A stretch of DNA of 64,000 nt from contig NZ_JACHMZ010000001.1 in NCBI RefSeq assembly GCF_014205165.1, forward strand, positions 7,112,501 through 7,176,500, read 5' to 3'. Origin of the DNA: Micromonospora carbonacea (GTDB lineage: Bacteria; Actinomycetota; Actinomycetes; Mycobacteriales; Micromonosporaceae). This document shows, in pieces, positions 19,383 through 27,878 of this stretch. Below the pieces are notes generated by a model. It was given only the letters and a program-made list of their open reading frames with translations, did not search any database and was not told where the DNA came from. Both the position numbers and the translations under genes were made by a program. Position 1 is the stretch's first letter. Every line of letters starts with the position of its first letter.

Positions 19383-20170
19383 GCGGCCGGGCTCCCCACG
19401 GCGAGCCGGTCGCGGAGGAAGGCGATGTCCGCGCCCTGACCGTCCGCACCACCCGGGGTCTCCACGATCGCCGGGGCGTCCGCCGCCTGGATCACGGCCA
19501 CCAGCAGCTCCGGGTCGATGGTGCCGCCGTCGAGGTTGTCGTGCCTGTCCCGCCCCGAACCGAACGTGTCCTTCGAGTTGTTGGCGTGCACCAGGTCGAT
19601 CCGACCGGTGATCGCCTTCACGCGGTCGACCAGGTCGAGCAGCTCCTCACCCCCGGCGTGGGCGTGACAGGTGTCGAGGCAGAAGCCCACCTCGTAGTCG
19701 CCGAGCGCGTCCCAGAGCCGGGCCAGCGCGTCGAGGCGTCGGGCGCAGGCGTTGTCCCCGCCGGCGGTGTTCTCGATCAGCACCGGCAGGGCGAAGCCCC
19801 CGGCGTCCGCCGCGTACGCGAAGGTCTTGCGCCAGTTGTCGAACCCGACCGCCAGGTCGTCGCCGGCGTTGACGTGCCCACCGTGCACGATCAGGCCCTT
19901 CGCGCCGATCTCCGCCGCCGCCGTGGCGTGGCCGAGCAGCAGCTTCCGGCTCGGGATGCGGATCCGGTTGTTCAGCGTCGCCACGTTGATCACGTATGGC
20001 GCGTGGACGTAGAGGTCGACCTCGGCGGCGCGCAACCGGTCGGCGTCCTCCCTGGGTTTCGGGGCCTTCCAGCCCTGCGGATCGGAGAGGAAGAACTGCA
20101 CGGCGTCGGCGGCTCGGGCGGTCGCCTCGGACAGCGGGTCGGCGGAATCGACGTGGGCTCCGATACGCAT
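19379..20170 (-). CDS. nfo: Endonuclease IV (AP endonuclease)
   Basis: A 263-aa TIM-barrel, trinuclear-zinc enzyme cutting DNA 5' of abasic sites in base excision repair. Seen are [55 protein letters not shown] and the C-terminal [18 protein letters not shown], which carry the usual metal ligands. The ATG at 20170 is chosen because the family begins with MRIGAH; the upstream extension is Pro/Arg-rich and unlikely. It is coupled to the downstream membrane protein gene. Confidence 0.92.
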   Translation of the reverse strand: MRIGAHVDSADPLSEATARAADAVQFFLSDPQGWKAPKPREDADRLRAAEVDLYVHAPYVINVATLNNRIRIPSRKLLLGHATAAAEIGAKGLIVHGGHVNAGDDLAVGFDNWRKTFAYAADAGGFALPVLIENTAGGDNACARRLDALARLWDALGDYEVGFCLDTCHAHAGGEELLDLVDRVKAITGRIDLVHANNSKDTFGSGRDRHDNLDGGTIDPELLVAVIQAADAPAIVETPGGADGQGADIAFLRDRLAVGSPAA

Positions 20171-20751
20171 GCAGGCGAGCCTACGTCGAGGCACCGACGT
20201 GCGGGGTGGTGGCGCGGCCGGGTCGTGGTGTCCCACCGCCGGCGGCGGTCGTCACCCGGCCGGCCCGCCGGTCGTTGGTCCGGACGGGGATCGACGATTG
20301 GCCGACGCCGATCATCGGGCAAAAGCGCTGATTCTCTCCACACGTGACGAAATCGTTGTACCGTCGGATAACAACACAATGAAGCTCCGCGGGGCGTTTC
20401 GGTCCAACCTCATCGGTGTGGTCGTTCCTCCCCAGGTCCCACCCAAGGAATGCGGACGGGACGCCCCGCGGCCTCGTGACCGGGGGCCGAGGCCGACGCG
20501 CGTCGTCGGCCCGGCCCCCGGTTCCCGTACGCCTGCGGCGGGACGCGCCGCGCCGACCCGTGAACCGGCGCTGCGTGACCCGGCATCGCGTGAACCGACG
20601 ACGCGTGGAGCGGCGACGGCGACCTGCCCGGGCATGATCGTCCGGGCCGGGTATTCTGGTCCGGTTGTCCGCGCCCGGTCGGGTTCCCCCGGTCCGGAGC
20701 GGCCACGACGCCAGACCTCCTGCCACGGAAGGACCGTGGCCGCCTAGCCCA
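20171..20751. other. Long non-coding region upstream of rpsF
   Basis: About 600 bp without a convincing gene. It includes an AT-rich patch at 20325-20380, a set of four imperfect 15-bp tandem units at 20560-20619, TATTCT at 20652-20657 as a possible -10 box without a good -35, and a structured leader from 20701. Confidence 0.5.
20560..20619 (+). repeat. Four imperfect 15-bp tandem repeats
   Basis: Units start at 20560 (GTGAACCGGCGCTGC), 20575 (GTGACCCGGCATCGC), 20590 (GTGAACCGACGACGC) and 20605 (GTGGAGCGGCGACGG). They lie about 35 bp upstream of a possible rpsF -10 box. No function is evident. Confidence 0.6.
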
Positions 20752-20760
20752 CAGGAGGTG
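20701..20760 (+). promoter_or_regulatory. Structured rpsF leader with anti-Shine-Dalgarno
   Basis: A perfect 7-bp hairpin (GCCACGG 20722-20728, loop AAGGA, CCGTGGC 20734-20740) is flanked by ACCTCCT (20715-20721), which is fully complementary to the rpsF ribosome binding site AGGAGGT (20753-20759). GGCCACG (20701-20707) can compete for CGTGGCC (20735-20741). This layout would allow switching between open and closed ribosome binding sites. S6-S18 autoregulation of rpsF leaders is known in bacteria; whether this is that motif is inference. Confidence 0.55.
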
Positions 20761-20768
20761 AGCACGTC

Positions 20769-21059
20769 TTGCGTCATTACGAGATCATGGTGATCCTCGA
20801 CCCCAGCCTCGAGGAGCGCACCGTCGCCCCGTCGCTCGACACGTACCTGAACGTGATCCGGACCGCGGGTGGCTCGGTCGAGAAGACCGACGTATGGGGC
20901 CGCCGGCGCCTCGCGTACGAGATCAACAAGAAGGCCGAGGGCATCTACGCTGTCGTCGACCTGCAGGCCACGCCTGCGGCGGTGGCCGAGCTGGATCGTC
21001 AGCTGCGGCTCAACGAGTCCGTGCTGCGCACCAAGGTCATCCGGCCGGAGATGCGCTAA
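20769..21059 (+). CDS. rpsF: 30S ribosomal protein S6
   Basis: A 96-aa ribosomal protein binding the 16S platform with S18. [20 protein letters not shown] and the C-terminal TKVIRPEMR are typical. The start is TTG at 20769, 8 nt after AGGAGGTG; this is required to give the family N-terminus. It is the first gene of the rpsF-ssb-rpsR-rplI operon and is preceded by a structured leader. Confidence 0.97.
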   Translation: MRHYEIMVILDPSLEERTVAPSLDTYLNVIRTAGGSVEKTDVWGRRRLAYEINKKAEGIYAVVDLQATPAAVAELDRQLRLNESVLRTKVIRPEMR

Positions 21060-21157
21060 CAGTCCAACCCGGTTCACCACCCGGATCAGCCTCATCGAGG
21101 TTGTCGTAGGGCCCTGAGAGCCTGTACGGCGAACGATGAGTGCGCGAGGAGATGGTC

Positions 21158-21670
21158 ATGGCAGGAGACACCACCATCACGGTCATCGGCAATCTGACCG
21201 ATGACCCCGAGTTGCGTTTCACCCCCTCGGGGGCCGCGGTCGCCAAGTTCCGGGTCGCCTCGACGCCCCGGTTCATGGACAAGGCGTCCGGCGAGTGGAA
21301 GGACGGCGAGCCGCTGTTCCTCGCGTGCACGGTCTGGCGGCAGGCCGCCGAGCACGTCGCCGAGTCGTTGCAGCGCGGTGCCCGGGTGATCGTGTCGGGC
21401 CGGCTGCGTCAGCGGTCCTACGAGACCCGCGAGGGCGAGAAGCGCACCGTCATCGAGCTGGAGGTCGACGAGATCGGCCCGTCCCTGCGCTACGCCACGG
21501 CGAAGGTGCAGAAGATGTCCCGCTCCGGTGGCGGCGGCTTCGGCGGTGGCGGTGGTGGCAACCAGGGCGGCGGCGGAGGCAACTTCGACGACCCCTGGGC
21601 CTCGGCCGCGCCGGCTCCCTCGCGCGGTGGTTCGGGTGGCGGCAACTTCGACGAGGAGCCTCCGTTCTAA
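21158..21670 (+). CDS. ssb: Single-stranded DNA-binding protein
   Basis: A 170-aa OB-fold protein that coats single-stranded DNA at replication forks and recruits partners through its acidic C-terminal tip. [20 protein letters not shown] starts the OB fold. A Gly/Asn-rich linker ([11 protein letters not shown]) leads to the tip DEEPPF, which is intact. ATG at 21158 is favoured by GAGGAG 6 nt upstream; an ATG two codons earlier is possible. Confidence 0.97.
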   Translation: MAGDTTITVIGNLTDDPELRFTPSGAAVAKFRVASTPRFMDKASGEWKDGEPLFLACTVWRQAAEHVAESLQRGARVIVSGRLRQRSYETREGEKRTVIELEVDEIGPSLRYATAKVQKMSRSGGGGFGGGGGGNQGGGGGNFDDPWASAAPAPSRGGSGGGNFDEEPPF

Positions 21671-21711
21671 TGGCGCCGAGCGCCCGCGACCGCAAACCAG
21701 GAGCCCGAGCA

Positions 21712-21951
21712 ATGGCCAAGGCCGCTGCACTTCGCAAACCGAAGAAGAAGGTGAACCCGCTCGACAAGGACGGGATCACGTACATCGATTACAAGGACAC
21801 CGCGCTGCTGCGCAAGTTCATCTCCGACCGCGGCAAGATCCGCGCTCGGCGGGTGACCGGCGTGACCTCGCAGCAGCAGCGGCAGATCGCCCGCGCGGTC
21901 AAGAACGCCCGCGAGATGGCGCTCCTGCCGTACACGGCCACGGCCCGCTGA
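21712..21951 (+). CDS. rpsR: 30S ribosomal protein S18, cysteine-free form
   Basis: A 79-aa partner of S6 on the 30S platform. [21 protein letters not shown] and [13 protein letters not shown] are the family core. Where zinc-binding S18 proteins have a CxxC and further Cys/His ligands, this one reads VNPLDKDG and VTSQQQ, so all ligands are missing. This is the zinc-independent form, placed at the main operon locus. Start ATG at 21712. Confidence 0.96.
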   Translation: MAKAAALRKPKKKVNPLDKDGITYIDYKDTALLRKFISDRGKIRARRVTGVTSQQQRQIARAVKNAREMALLPYTATAR

Positions 21952-21965
21952 GAGGAGGCACCGAT

Positions 21966-22412
21966 ATGAAGATCATCCTGACTCAGGAGGTGTCCGGCCT
22001 CGGTGCCCCGGGCGACATCGTCGAGGTCAAGAACGGCTACGGCCGTAACTACCTGCTCCCGCAGGGCTTCGCGATCGCCTGGACCAAGGGCGCGGAGAAG
22101 CAGGTCACGGTCATCAAGCGGGCCCGCTCGGCCCGCGAGATCCGCGACCTCGGCCACGCCAACGAGGTCAAGGCCCAGCTCGAGGGCCTGAAGGTCAGCC
22201 TCAAGGCCCGCGCCGGCGACGGCGGGCGGCTCTTCGGCTCGGTCACCCCGGCCGAGATCGTCGACGCCGTCAAGGCGGCCGGCGGCCCGGCCCTCGACCG
22301 TCGGCGGCTGGAGACGCCCGGCCACATCAAGTCGCTCGGCGCGTACCCGGTCAGCATCAGGCTGCACCCCGAGGTGACCGCCAAGTTCGACCTCAACGTC
22401 GTCCAGGGCTGA
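21966..22412 (+). CDS. rplI: 50S ribosomal protein L9
   Basis: A 148-aa two-domain protein of the 50S subunit. [22 protein letters not shown] and [13 protein letters not shown] form the N-terminal RNA-binding domain. A long helix and the C-terminal domain ([17 protein letters not shown]) follow. AGGAGG precedes the ATG. It is the last gene of the operon and is followed by a strong terminator. Confidence 0.97.
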   Translation: MKIILTQEVSGLGAPGDIVEVKNGYGRNYLLPQGFAIAWTKGAEKQVTVIKRARSAREIRDLGHANEVKAQLEGLKVSLKARAGDGGRLFGSVTPAEIVDAVKAAGGPALDRRRLETPGHIKSLGAYPVSIRLHPEVTAKFDLNVVQG

Positions 22413-22429
22413 CACCCGACAGCGGCACC

Positions 22430-22467
22430 GGAAGGGCCCGCACCGGATCGCCGGTGCGGGCCCTTCC
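22430..22467 (+). terminator. Terminator of the rpsF-rplI operon
   Basis: A perfect 17-bp stem (22430-22446 with 22451-22467, loop ATCG) located 18 bp after the rplI stop. Confidence 0.88.
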
Positions 22468-22593
22468 GCGTCCGGGTGTGGAAGCCAGCCCGGTGTGGAA
22501 GCCCCACCCGGCGACGACCGGGTTCGCGGGCGGGCGACCCGCTCGGCGGCGACACGTCGGAGAGCGCCGCGCGCCCGGCGACGGTCGGGGCGG

Positions 22594-24375
22594 TCAACCG
22601 ATGGGCTGACCGGTCACCGCGCTGATCATCACCGTCGACAGCCCGCCGCCGACCACCGCCGCCGCCAACGCCACAGTCGCCGACCGCCACGTCGTGCCGA
22701 CCCGCCGCAGCAGCAGCGCGACGACGAGGCTGCTGGCCAGCGCCAGGCCGAACCGGGGCGCCCCGTTCACCAGCGAGCCGAGGGCGTGCGACCGTGGCGA
22801 GTCGCAGCCGCCACCGCTGATGTCCGTGACGCAGCCGGCCGGCGCCTGACCGTCCAGCGTCAGCAGCCAGACGAAGACCAGCACGGCCGGGAGCAGGTAA
22901 CACGCCGCGGTGTAGACCAACGGCCGGAACGGCCCGCCCGGATCCGGATCGAGCAGGTCGTCTTCGAGGCGGCGGTTCCAGGACCTGACGGGCACCGGTT
23001 CCGCACGCCGCCGCGACGGCACACCCACCGCCCGCGCGTCGCCGACCGGCTCGCCCCTCCGCCGGCCCGGCTCCGCCCTGCGGCGTGGTGCCGAGCGCGG
23101 CCGGGGAGCGGTGTAGGGCACCACCGGCGACTGCGGCGCGGACGGCGGGGCGTCCATCCACCGGGGATCGTCGCCCGCGAGCCGGGTGCCCGACCAGAAC
23201 CCCTCCACGTGCTCCGGCCAGGACCACCCCTCGACCGGAGCGTCCCCGGACCGGGGCTCCACGGCCCGGTCCCAGCGCTGACCGTCGTCGACCCGGCCCC
23301 ACTGCCCGGTCTCGGCGGTCGACCGCTCCCGTCGCCCGGTCTCCCCGGCCCGGTCCCACCGGCCGATTTCACCGGTCTGGTCCCACCGGCCGACGTCCCC
23401 GGTCTCCTCCCAGCGCCCGATCTCGCCGGTGCGGTCCCACCGGCCGATCTCGCCGGTCTGGTCCCACCGGCCGAGGTCGCCGATCTCACCCGTTTGGTCC
23501 CAGCGGGCCGCACCGGCGGGTGACTCCCACCGGCTCTCGACCGCCGGACGGTCCCACGCGTGCACGCCGGAGGCGTCCCACGGGTCCACCGCCGGCTGGT
23601 AGGACGCCGCCTCGCCGGTGGTCTCCGGCGCGTCCGCCGCGCCCCGCGCCCACGGATCCACGGCCGGGCGGGTGGACCAGGAGTCGGCGCCCGCCCGGCG
23701 GCTGCGGCGGGTCCGCCGCCCCCCGCCCTCGGCCGCGTCCGCGCCGGTCGCGGTGCCCACGTCCTCCAGCCCCGACCAGACCACCTGGGGACGGCGCGAC
23801 GACGACCGGCGGGGGCGCGCCGCCCGCGCCGCGCCCGACACCGGATCGTCCTCGTCGGCCCGCCTGCTGCCCACGTAGCCCCCGTCGCGGGAAGCGTCGT
23901 CGCGGAGAGCCTCGTCGCGCCAGCCGCCGGGCCGCTCGGGCTCCGGGGCCGCGCCGATCGCGGGCACGTCCCGCCAACCGCCGGGCCGCTCCCGCTCCGG
24001 GGCCGCCTCGATCGCGGGCACGTCCCGCCACGTCGTCTCGCTGACGCGCCGCCAACTGGTGGTCGTCTCGGTGGTGCGCCAGCCCGAGCCCGAGCCCGAG
24101 CGGGCGCGGGCGTCGTCCTCGTCGTCGGGGGCCGCGTGCCGACCACCACCGTCGGCCCGCTCGACACCCGAGTCCAGCGCCCACCGAGGCAGGTACGTCT
24201 CCACCGGCTCCTGCTGGCCCCGGCGCGCCGCCCGGCGGCGGCTCGGGGTGCGGTAGCGCTCGACGGCCGAGCCGTGCGAGTCGGCCGGGGGCTGGTCGCC
24301 GGAGGCGTCCCACGGGAGGCTCGCCTGCCGCTCGCGCGGGCTGCCCTCCCCGCGTCCCCAGTCCCGGTGTCTCAC
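22594..24375 (-). CDS. Large disordered membrane protein with tandem RWDxTGEIG repeats
   Basis: A 593-aa protein of unknown function. About 460 N-terminal residues are disordered, rich in Arg, Asp, Pro, Trp and Gly. Near the middle are about six 9-residue repeats (RWDQTGEIG, RWDRTGEIG, RWEETGDVG), encoded at about 23344-23506. The C-terminus has three or four transmembrane helices (YTAACYLLPAVLVFVWLLTL and two more). The disordered part is probably cytoplasmic. The first Trp-containing motifs (GGWRDVPAI) are also repeated. It lies next to the rpsF operon and dnaB on the opposite strand. Nothing identifies a function. Confidence 0.7.
   Translation of the reverse strand: MRHRDWGRGEGSPRERQASLPWDASGDQPPADSHGSAVERYRTPSRRRAARRGQQEPVETYLPRWALDSGVERADGGGRHAAPDDEDDARARSGSGSGWRTTETTTSWRRVSETTWRDVPAIEAAPERERPGGWRDVPAIGAAPEPERPGGWRDEALRDDASRDGGYVGSRRADEDDPVSGAARAARPRRSSSRRPQVVWSGLEDVGTATGADAAEGGGRRTRRSRRAGADSWSTRPAVDPWARGAADAPETTGEAASYQPAVDPWDASGVHAWDRPAVESRWESPAGAARWDQTGEIGDLGRWDQTGEIGRWDRTGEIGRWEETGDVGRWDQTGEIGRWDRAGETGRRERSTAETGQWGRVDDGQRWDRAVEPRSGDAPVEGWSWPEHVEGFWSGTRLAGDDPRWMDAPPSAPQSPVVPYTAPRPRSAPRRRAEPGRRRGEPVGDARAVGVPSRRRAEPVPVRSWNRRLEDDLLDPDPGGPFRPLVYTAACYLLPAVLVFVWLLTLDGQAPAGCVTDISGGGCDSPRSHALGSLVNGAPRFGLALASSLVVALLLRRVGTTWRSATVALAAAVVGGGLSTVMISAVTGQPIG
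23344..23506 (-). repeat. 27-bp coding tandem repeats
   Basis: About six 27-bp units encode the RWDxTGEIG repeats of the membrane protein. The copies differ at silent and replacement positions, so the array is not a fresh expansion. Confidence 0.7.
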
Positions 24376-24775
24376 GGCCGGAGCGTGACCCTTCTGAACC
24401 GAAAGTGCAATCCGCTGTCCAGGTGTAGCCGTTTGCAGGAGATAGTACGGGACGAAGCGCCCAGGAAGCTCACCAGAAATTTCTCCTCCACAGGGTGGGG
24501 ACGGTGTCTATGCAGGTCACGGCGTTTCGGGCCGGAATTCCCCAACACTTATCCACAACCTGTGCACACCCTGCACACATGTTGTCCACCGGCGTCCACA
24601 GGTTGTCCCAAGGCTCGTCCACCGGCCTGGTTGAGTCGCTGACCTCGGGTTCCGTATGGTTGCCTCTCGACCGACGGTGCGATGACCCCCCGATCGACCC
24701 GACCGGTCCGATCGGACGTCGTCGTGCCCGGCGGCGCAGCGGTAGTCAACGCCGACGCAGCGGAGGGGGGATCCC
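24376..24775. other. Divergent intergenic region upstream of dnaB
   Basis: This 400-bp gap separates the repeat-rich membrane protein gene from dnaB. It holds the DnaA-box-like cluster (24549-24611) and a GGAGGGGGG ribosome binding site (24762-24770) before the dnaB GTG. No gene is seen in the rest. Confidence 0.6.
24549..24611. promoter_or_regulatory. DnaA-box-like cluster with an inverted repeat
   Basis: TTATCCACA at 24549-24557 is a perfect DnaA box. TTGTCCACC (24582-24590), GCGTCCACA (24592-24600) and TTGTCCCAA (24603-24611) are one- or two-mismatch relatives of the actinobacterial TTGTCCACA. ACAACCTGTG (24555-24564) and CACAGGTTGT (24597-24606) form a perfect 10-bp inverted repeat. DnaA control of dnaB transcription is inference. 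Confidence 0.6.
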
Positions 24776-26995
24776 GTGTCGGTCACCGACGACATGCGGA
24801 CGGAGCCACGGGGCGGCGGCCAGCCACCGGCATCCGCCCAGCGGGACGGCCAGTTCGAGAAGACCCCACCCCAGGACGTCGCCGCCGAGCAGTGCGTCCT
24901 CGGCGGCATGCTGCTCTCCAAGGACGCCATCGCCGACGTCGTCGAGATCCTGAAGTCCACCGACTTCTACCGGCCGGTGCACGCGACGATCTTCGACGCC
25001 ATCCTCGACATCTACGGCCGGGGCGAGCCCGCCGACGCGATCACGGTGGCCGCCGCCTTGGCCGACTCGGGCGACCTCGCCCGCATCGGCGGCGCGCCCT
25101 ACCTGCACACCCTCATCGCGACCGTCCCCACCGCCGCCAACGCCGCCTACTACGCCCGCATCGTCGGGGAGCGGGCCGTGCTCCGCCGCCTCGTCGAGGC
25201 CGGCACCAAGATCGTGCAACTGGGCTACGGCACCGGCAACAACGGCAGCCGCGACGTCGACGACATCGTCGACCTCGCCCAGCAGGCCGTCTACGAGATC
25301 ACCGAGCGCCGGGTCAGCGAGGACTTCGCCATCCTGGCGGACATGCTCCAGCCGACCCTCGACGAGATCGAGGCGGTGGGCGCCCAGGGCGGCGTCATGA
25401 CCGGCGTGCCGACCGGCTTCACCGACCTCGACCGGCTGCTCAACGGCCTGCACCCCGGCCAATTGATCATCGTGGCGGGCCGGCCCGGTCTGGGCAAGGC
25501 GCTGGCGCTGGACACCCCGCTGCCCACCCCCGACGGCTGGACCACGATGGGCGAGGTGGCGGCCGGTGACCGGCTCCTCGCCGCGGACGGCACCCCGACC
25601 ACCGTCACGGCCGCCTTCGAGGTGCGGCACGACCGCCCCTGCTACGAGGTCGAGTTCTCCGACGGCTCGGTCATCGTGGCCGACGCCGAGCACCTGTGGC
25701 GGACCACCGCCGCCCCGGAGGCGGTGACGACCGCCCGGATCGCCGCCACGCTGCACACCGACACGGCGGGCCGGCAGCCCCGCCACGCCGTCGGGAACTG
25801 CGCGCCGCTGCGGCTGCCCACGCGGGATCTCGCCGTCGCGCCGTACACCCTCGGAGTGGGCGTCGGCGAGGGCAGCGCCGAGCCGCACCTCCCGCCGGAC
25901 TACCTCCGCGCGTCGGAGGACCAGCGCCGCGAGCTGCTCGCGGGCCTGATGGACGCCGCCGGGACGGTGGGCCCCGACGGGAACCTCCGGTACGCCTCGA
26001 CCTCCCGACGGCTGGCCGGATGCGTCCGGGAACTCGTGGTCGGCCTCGGCTACCGGTGCACGGTCGGCGAGCAGCCGGCGCGGGAGGGCTCGCCCGTCGC
26101 GTACACCGTGGACTTCTCGACGCCCGACCCCGTCTTCCGCCTGGCGGACAAGCGGGCGGCGCACGCCGCGCGGCAGCGGACGGCCCCGGACGCCGGCGTC
26201 CGGTTCGTCGTGGACGTGCGGCCGGTGCCGAGCGTCCCGGTGCGCTGCGTGACCGTGGACAACCCGGACCACCTCTACCTGGCCGGCCGGTCCATGATCC
26301 CGACGCACAACAGCACCGCGAGCATGGACTTCGCCCGGAACGCGGCGATCCGGGCCAACCAGGCGTCGGCGATCTTCTCGCTGGAGATGAGCAAGGTCGA
26401 GATCGTCATGCGCCTGCTCTCGGCGGAGGCCCGCGTCCCGCTGCACGTGCTGCGCAGCGGCCAGCTCTCCGACGACGACTGGACCAAGCTGGCCCGTTGC
26501 ATGGGTGAGATCAGCGAGGCGCCGCTCTTCGTCGACGACACGCCGAGCATGAACCTGATGGAGATCCGGGCGAAGGCGCGTCGGCTCAAGCAGAAGCACG
26601 ACCTGAAGCTGATCGTCGTCGACTATCTCCAGCTCATGACGTCGCCGAAGCGCACCGAGAGCCGGCAGCAGGAGGTCGCGGACCTGTCCCGTGGCCTCAA
26701 GCTGCTGGCCAAGGAGGTCGAGTGCCCGGTGATCGCGGTGAGTCAGCTGAACCGTGGCCCGGAGCAGCGGACGGACAAGCGACCGCAGCTATCCGATTTG
26801 CGCGAATCTGGGTCAATTGAACAAGATGCTGACGTAGTAATACTTTTGCACCGGGACGACTACTACGACAAGGAGTCACCGCGCGCCGGGGAGGCGGACT
26901 TCATCGTCGCCAAGCACCGGAACGGGCCGACCGACTCGATCACCGTGGCCGCGCAGCTCCACCTGTCCCGCTTCGTCGACATGGCGATCGTCTGA
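24776..26995 (+). CDS. dnaB: Replicative DNA helicase DnaB, interrupted by an intein
   Basis: The ring helicase that unwinds DNA at the replication fork. The host protein is 468 aa after removal of a 271-aa intein. The N-terminal domain starts PQDVAAEQCVLGGMLLSKDA. Walker A reads GRPGLGK then, after the intein, STASMDFARN. Walker B (LIVVDYLQLMT), the arginine-rich SRQQEVADLSRGLKLLA and QLNRGPEQR, DLRESGSIEQDAD follow. The GTG at 24776 has GGAGGGGGG upstream. The codons after about 26790 briefly become AT-richer (ATCCGATTTGCGCGAATCTG), which may be chance or a recombination trace. Confidence 0.97.
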   Translation: MSVTDDMRTEPRGGGQPPASAQRDGQFEKTPPQDVAAEQCVLGGMLLSKDAIADVVEILKSTDFYRPVHATIFDAILDIYGRGEPADAITVAAALADSGDLARIGGAPYLHTLIATVPTAANAAYYARIVGERAVLRRLVEAGTKIVQLGYGTGNNGSRDVDDIVDLAQQAVYEITERRVSEDFAILADMLQPTLDEIEAVGAQGGVMTGVPTGFTDLDRLLNGLHPGQLIIVAGRPGLGKALALDTPLPTPDGWTTMGEVAAGDRLLAADGTPTTVTAAFEVRHDRPCYEVEFSDGSVIVADAEHLWRTTAAPEAVTTARIAATLHTDTAGRQPRHAVGNCAPLRLPTRDLAVAPYTLGVGVGEGSAEPHLPPDYLRASEDQRRELLAGLMDAAGTVGPDGNLRYASTSRRLAGCVRELVVGLGYRCTVGEQPAREGSPVAYTVDFSTPDPVFRLADKRAAHAARQRTAPDAGVRFVVDVRPVPSVPVRCVTVDNPDHLYLAGRSMIPTHNSTASMDFARNAAIRANQASAIFSLEMSKVEIVMRLLSAEARVPLHVLRSGQLSDDDWTKLARCMGEISEAPLFVDDTPSMNLMEIRAKARRLKQKHDLKLIVVDYLQLMTSPKRTESRQQEVADLSRGLKLLAKEVECPVIAVSQLNRGPEQRTDKRPQLSDLRESGSIEQDADVVILLHRDDYYDKESPRAGEADFIVAKHRNGPTDSITVAAQLHLSRFVDMAIV
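25499..26311 (+). mobile_element. Class 3 intein in the DnaB P-loop, with decayed endonuclease
   Basis: Residues 242-512 of the DnaB precursor (271 aa), inserted between Lys241 and Ser513 of Walker A. It begins with Ala, not Cys/Ser, and carries the class 3 triad: Trp308 (AEHLW), Cys491 (VRCVTVDNPD) and Thr510 (IPTHN), ending His511-Asn512 before Ser+1. Splicing therefore likely proceeds via the internal Cys. The LAGLIDADG region is degenerate: LAGLMDAAG (388-396) has Ala in place of the catalytic Asp. An upstream first motif is reduced to LGVGVGEGSAEP and followed directly by the second motif region, suggesting an internal deletion. It probably splices but no longer homes. Confidence 0.9.
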
Positions 26996-27043
26996 GCCGA
27001 CGGGCCGAGCCCGGCAGGACCACCCCCACCAGCGCCCGGCCGC

Positions 27044-27769
27044 TCAGCCGATCAGCGGGAACCAGCCGGCGGCCTCGCCCAGCTCCCACCGGTCCCGGTC
27101 GGTCAGCGGCACCCGGCCGGTGGCCCTGAGCAGGAAGTCCCGGTCGTCCCAGCCTGCCGGCCGGACGGCGTCGTCGCTGAGCAGCCCGCAGAGGCTCGCC
27201 ACCGCGACCCGGGCGGGCAGCGCGGCCGGCGGCGGGGCGTCGGGCAGGTCGACGATCAGGTCGAGGTGGTGCACGACCGCCTCGGTGGTGAGCGTGGCCA
27301 GCAGGTCCGGCACCCGCAGCACGTGGCCCTGCGTGGTGACGAAGCCGTCCGGGTCGGCCGCGGCGGCGGCGCGGACGGCGGCCGGCGCCGTGTCGGCCCA
27401 GACCCGGAACACCCCGCTGGGGCGCTCGAACGCGGCGACCGAGCGCCGGACCCACCCGGCGTGCCGGTCACCGCTGTCGTCGTCGTCGCGGGCCGCCCGC
27501 CGGCCGGTGCCCGTCCCCGTGGCGTCGGGCGGCGCGGCGAAGCTCTGCCAGTAGGAGACGTCGTCGCGGTCGGCCGGCCCGTCGGCGGGGCTGGCGAGCG
27601 CGACCAGCGCCCGCTGCGCGTCGCAGAGCACGTGGAACAGCAGGTCGGCGACGCGCCAGCCCCGGCACCGGGTGGGCCGTCGCAGGCCGGCGTCGTCGAG
27701 CGGGGCCACGACGTCGGTGATCCCCGCGTACGCCTGGGCCAGCGCCTCGGGCTGCGAAACGGCTGTCAT
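27044..27769 (-). CDS. DinB-like / maleylpyruvate isomerase N-terminal domain protein
   Basis: A 241-aa protein with the four-helix bundle pattern of mycothiol-dependent MDMPI/DinB proteins: LAQAYAGITDVVAPLDDAGL, RPTRCRGWRVADLLFHVL near residue 35-50, and a central TTEAVVHHLDLIVDLPD with His residues suited to metal binding. Enzymes of this kind use mycothiol in detoxification or isomerisation. The substrate is unknown. ATG at 27769 begins the family-like sequence; a longer start would add an Arg/Pro-rich tail. It stands alone, convergent to dnaB. Confidence 0.75.
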   Translation of the reverse strand: MTAVSQPEALAQAYAGITDVVAPLDDAGLRRPTRCRGWRVADLLFHVLCDAQRALVALASPADGPADRDDVSYWQSFAAPPDATGTGTGRRAARDDDDSGDRHAGWVRRSVAAFERPSGVFRVWADTAPAAVRAAAAADPDGFVTTQGHVLRVPDLLATLTTEAVVHHLDLIVDLPDAPPPAALPARVAVASLCGLLSDDAVRPAGWDDRDFLLRATGRVPLTDRDRWELGEAAGWFPLIG

Positions 27770-27878
27770 GGACGCAGCCTCGCACGCCGGACGCGCCCGG
27801 GCATGTCGGCGACGTGGGGCGGTCACCCGGACCGGGCCTGCCCCACGTCGCCGACCTGGCGACCGCCGAACGGATCAG

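Noticed and set aside
23344..23506. Possible CRISPR-like array
   Set aside because: The 27-bp units are contiguous coding repeats without spacers and stay in frame.
24549..24611. Chromosomal origin oriC
   Set aside because: Only four DnaA-like boxes, no dnaA or dnaN flanks and no AT-rich unwinding stretch; reported as a regulatory cluster instead.
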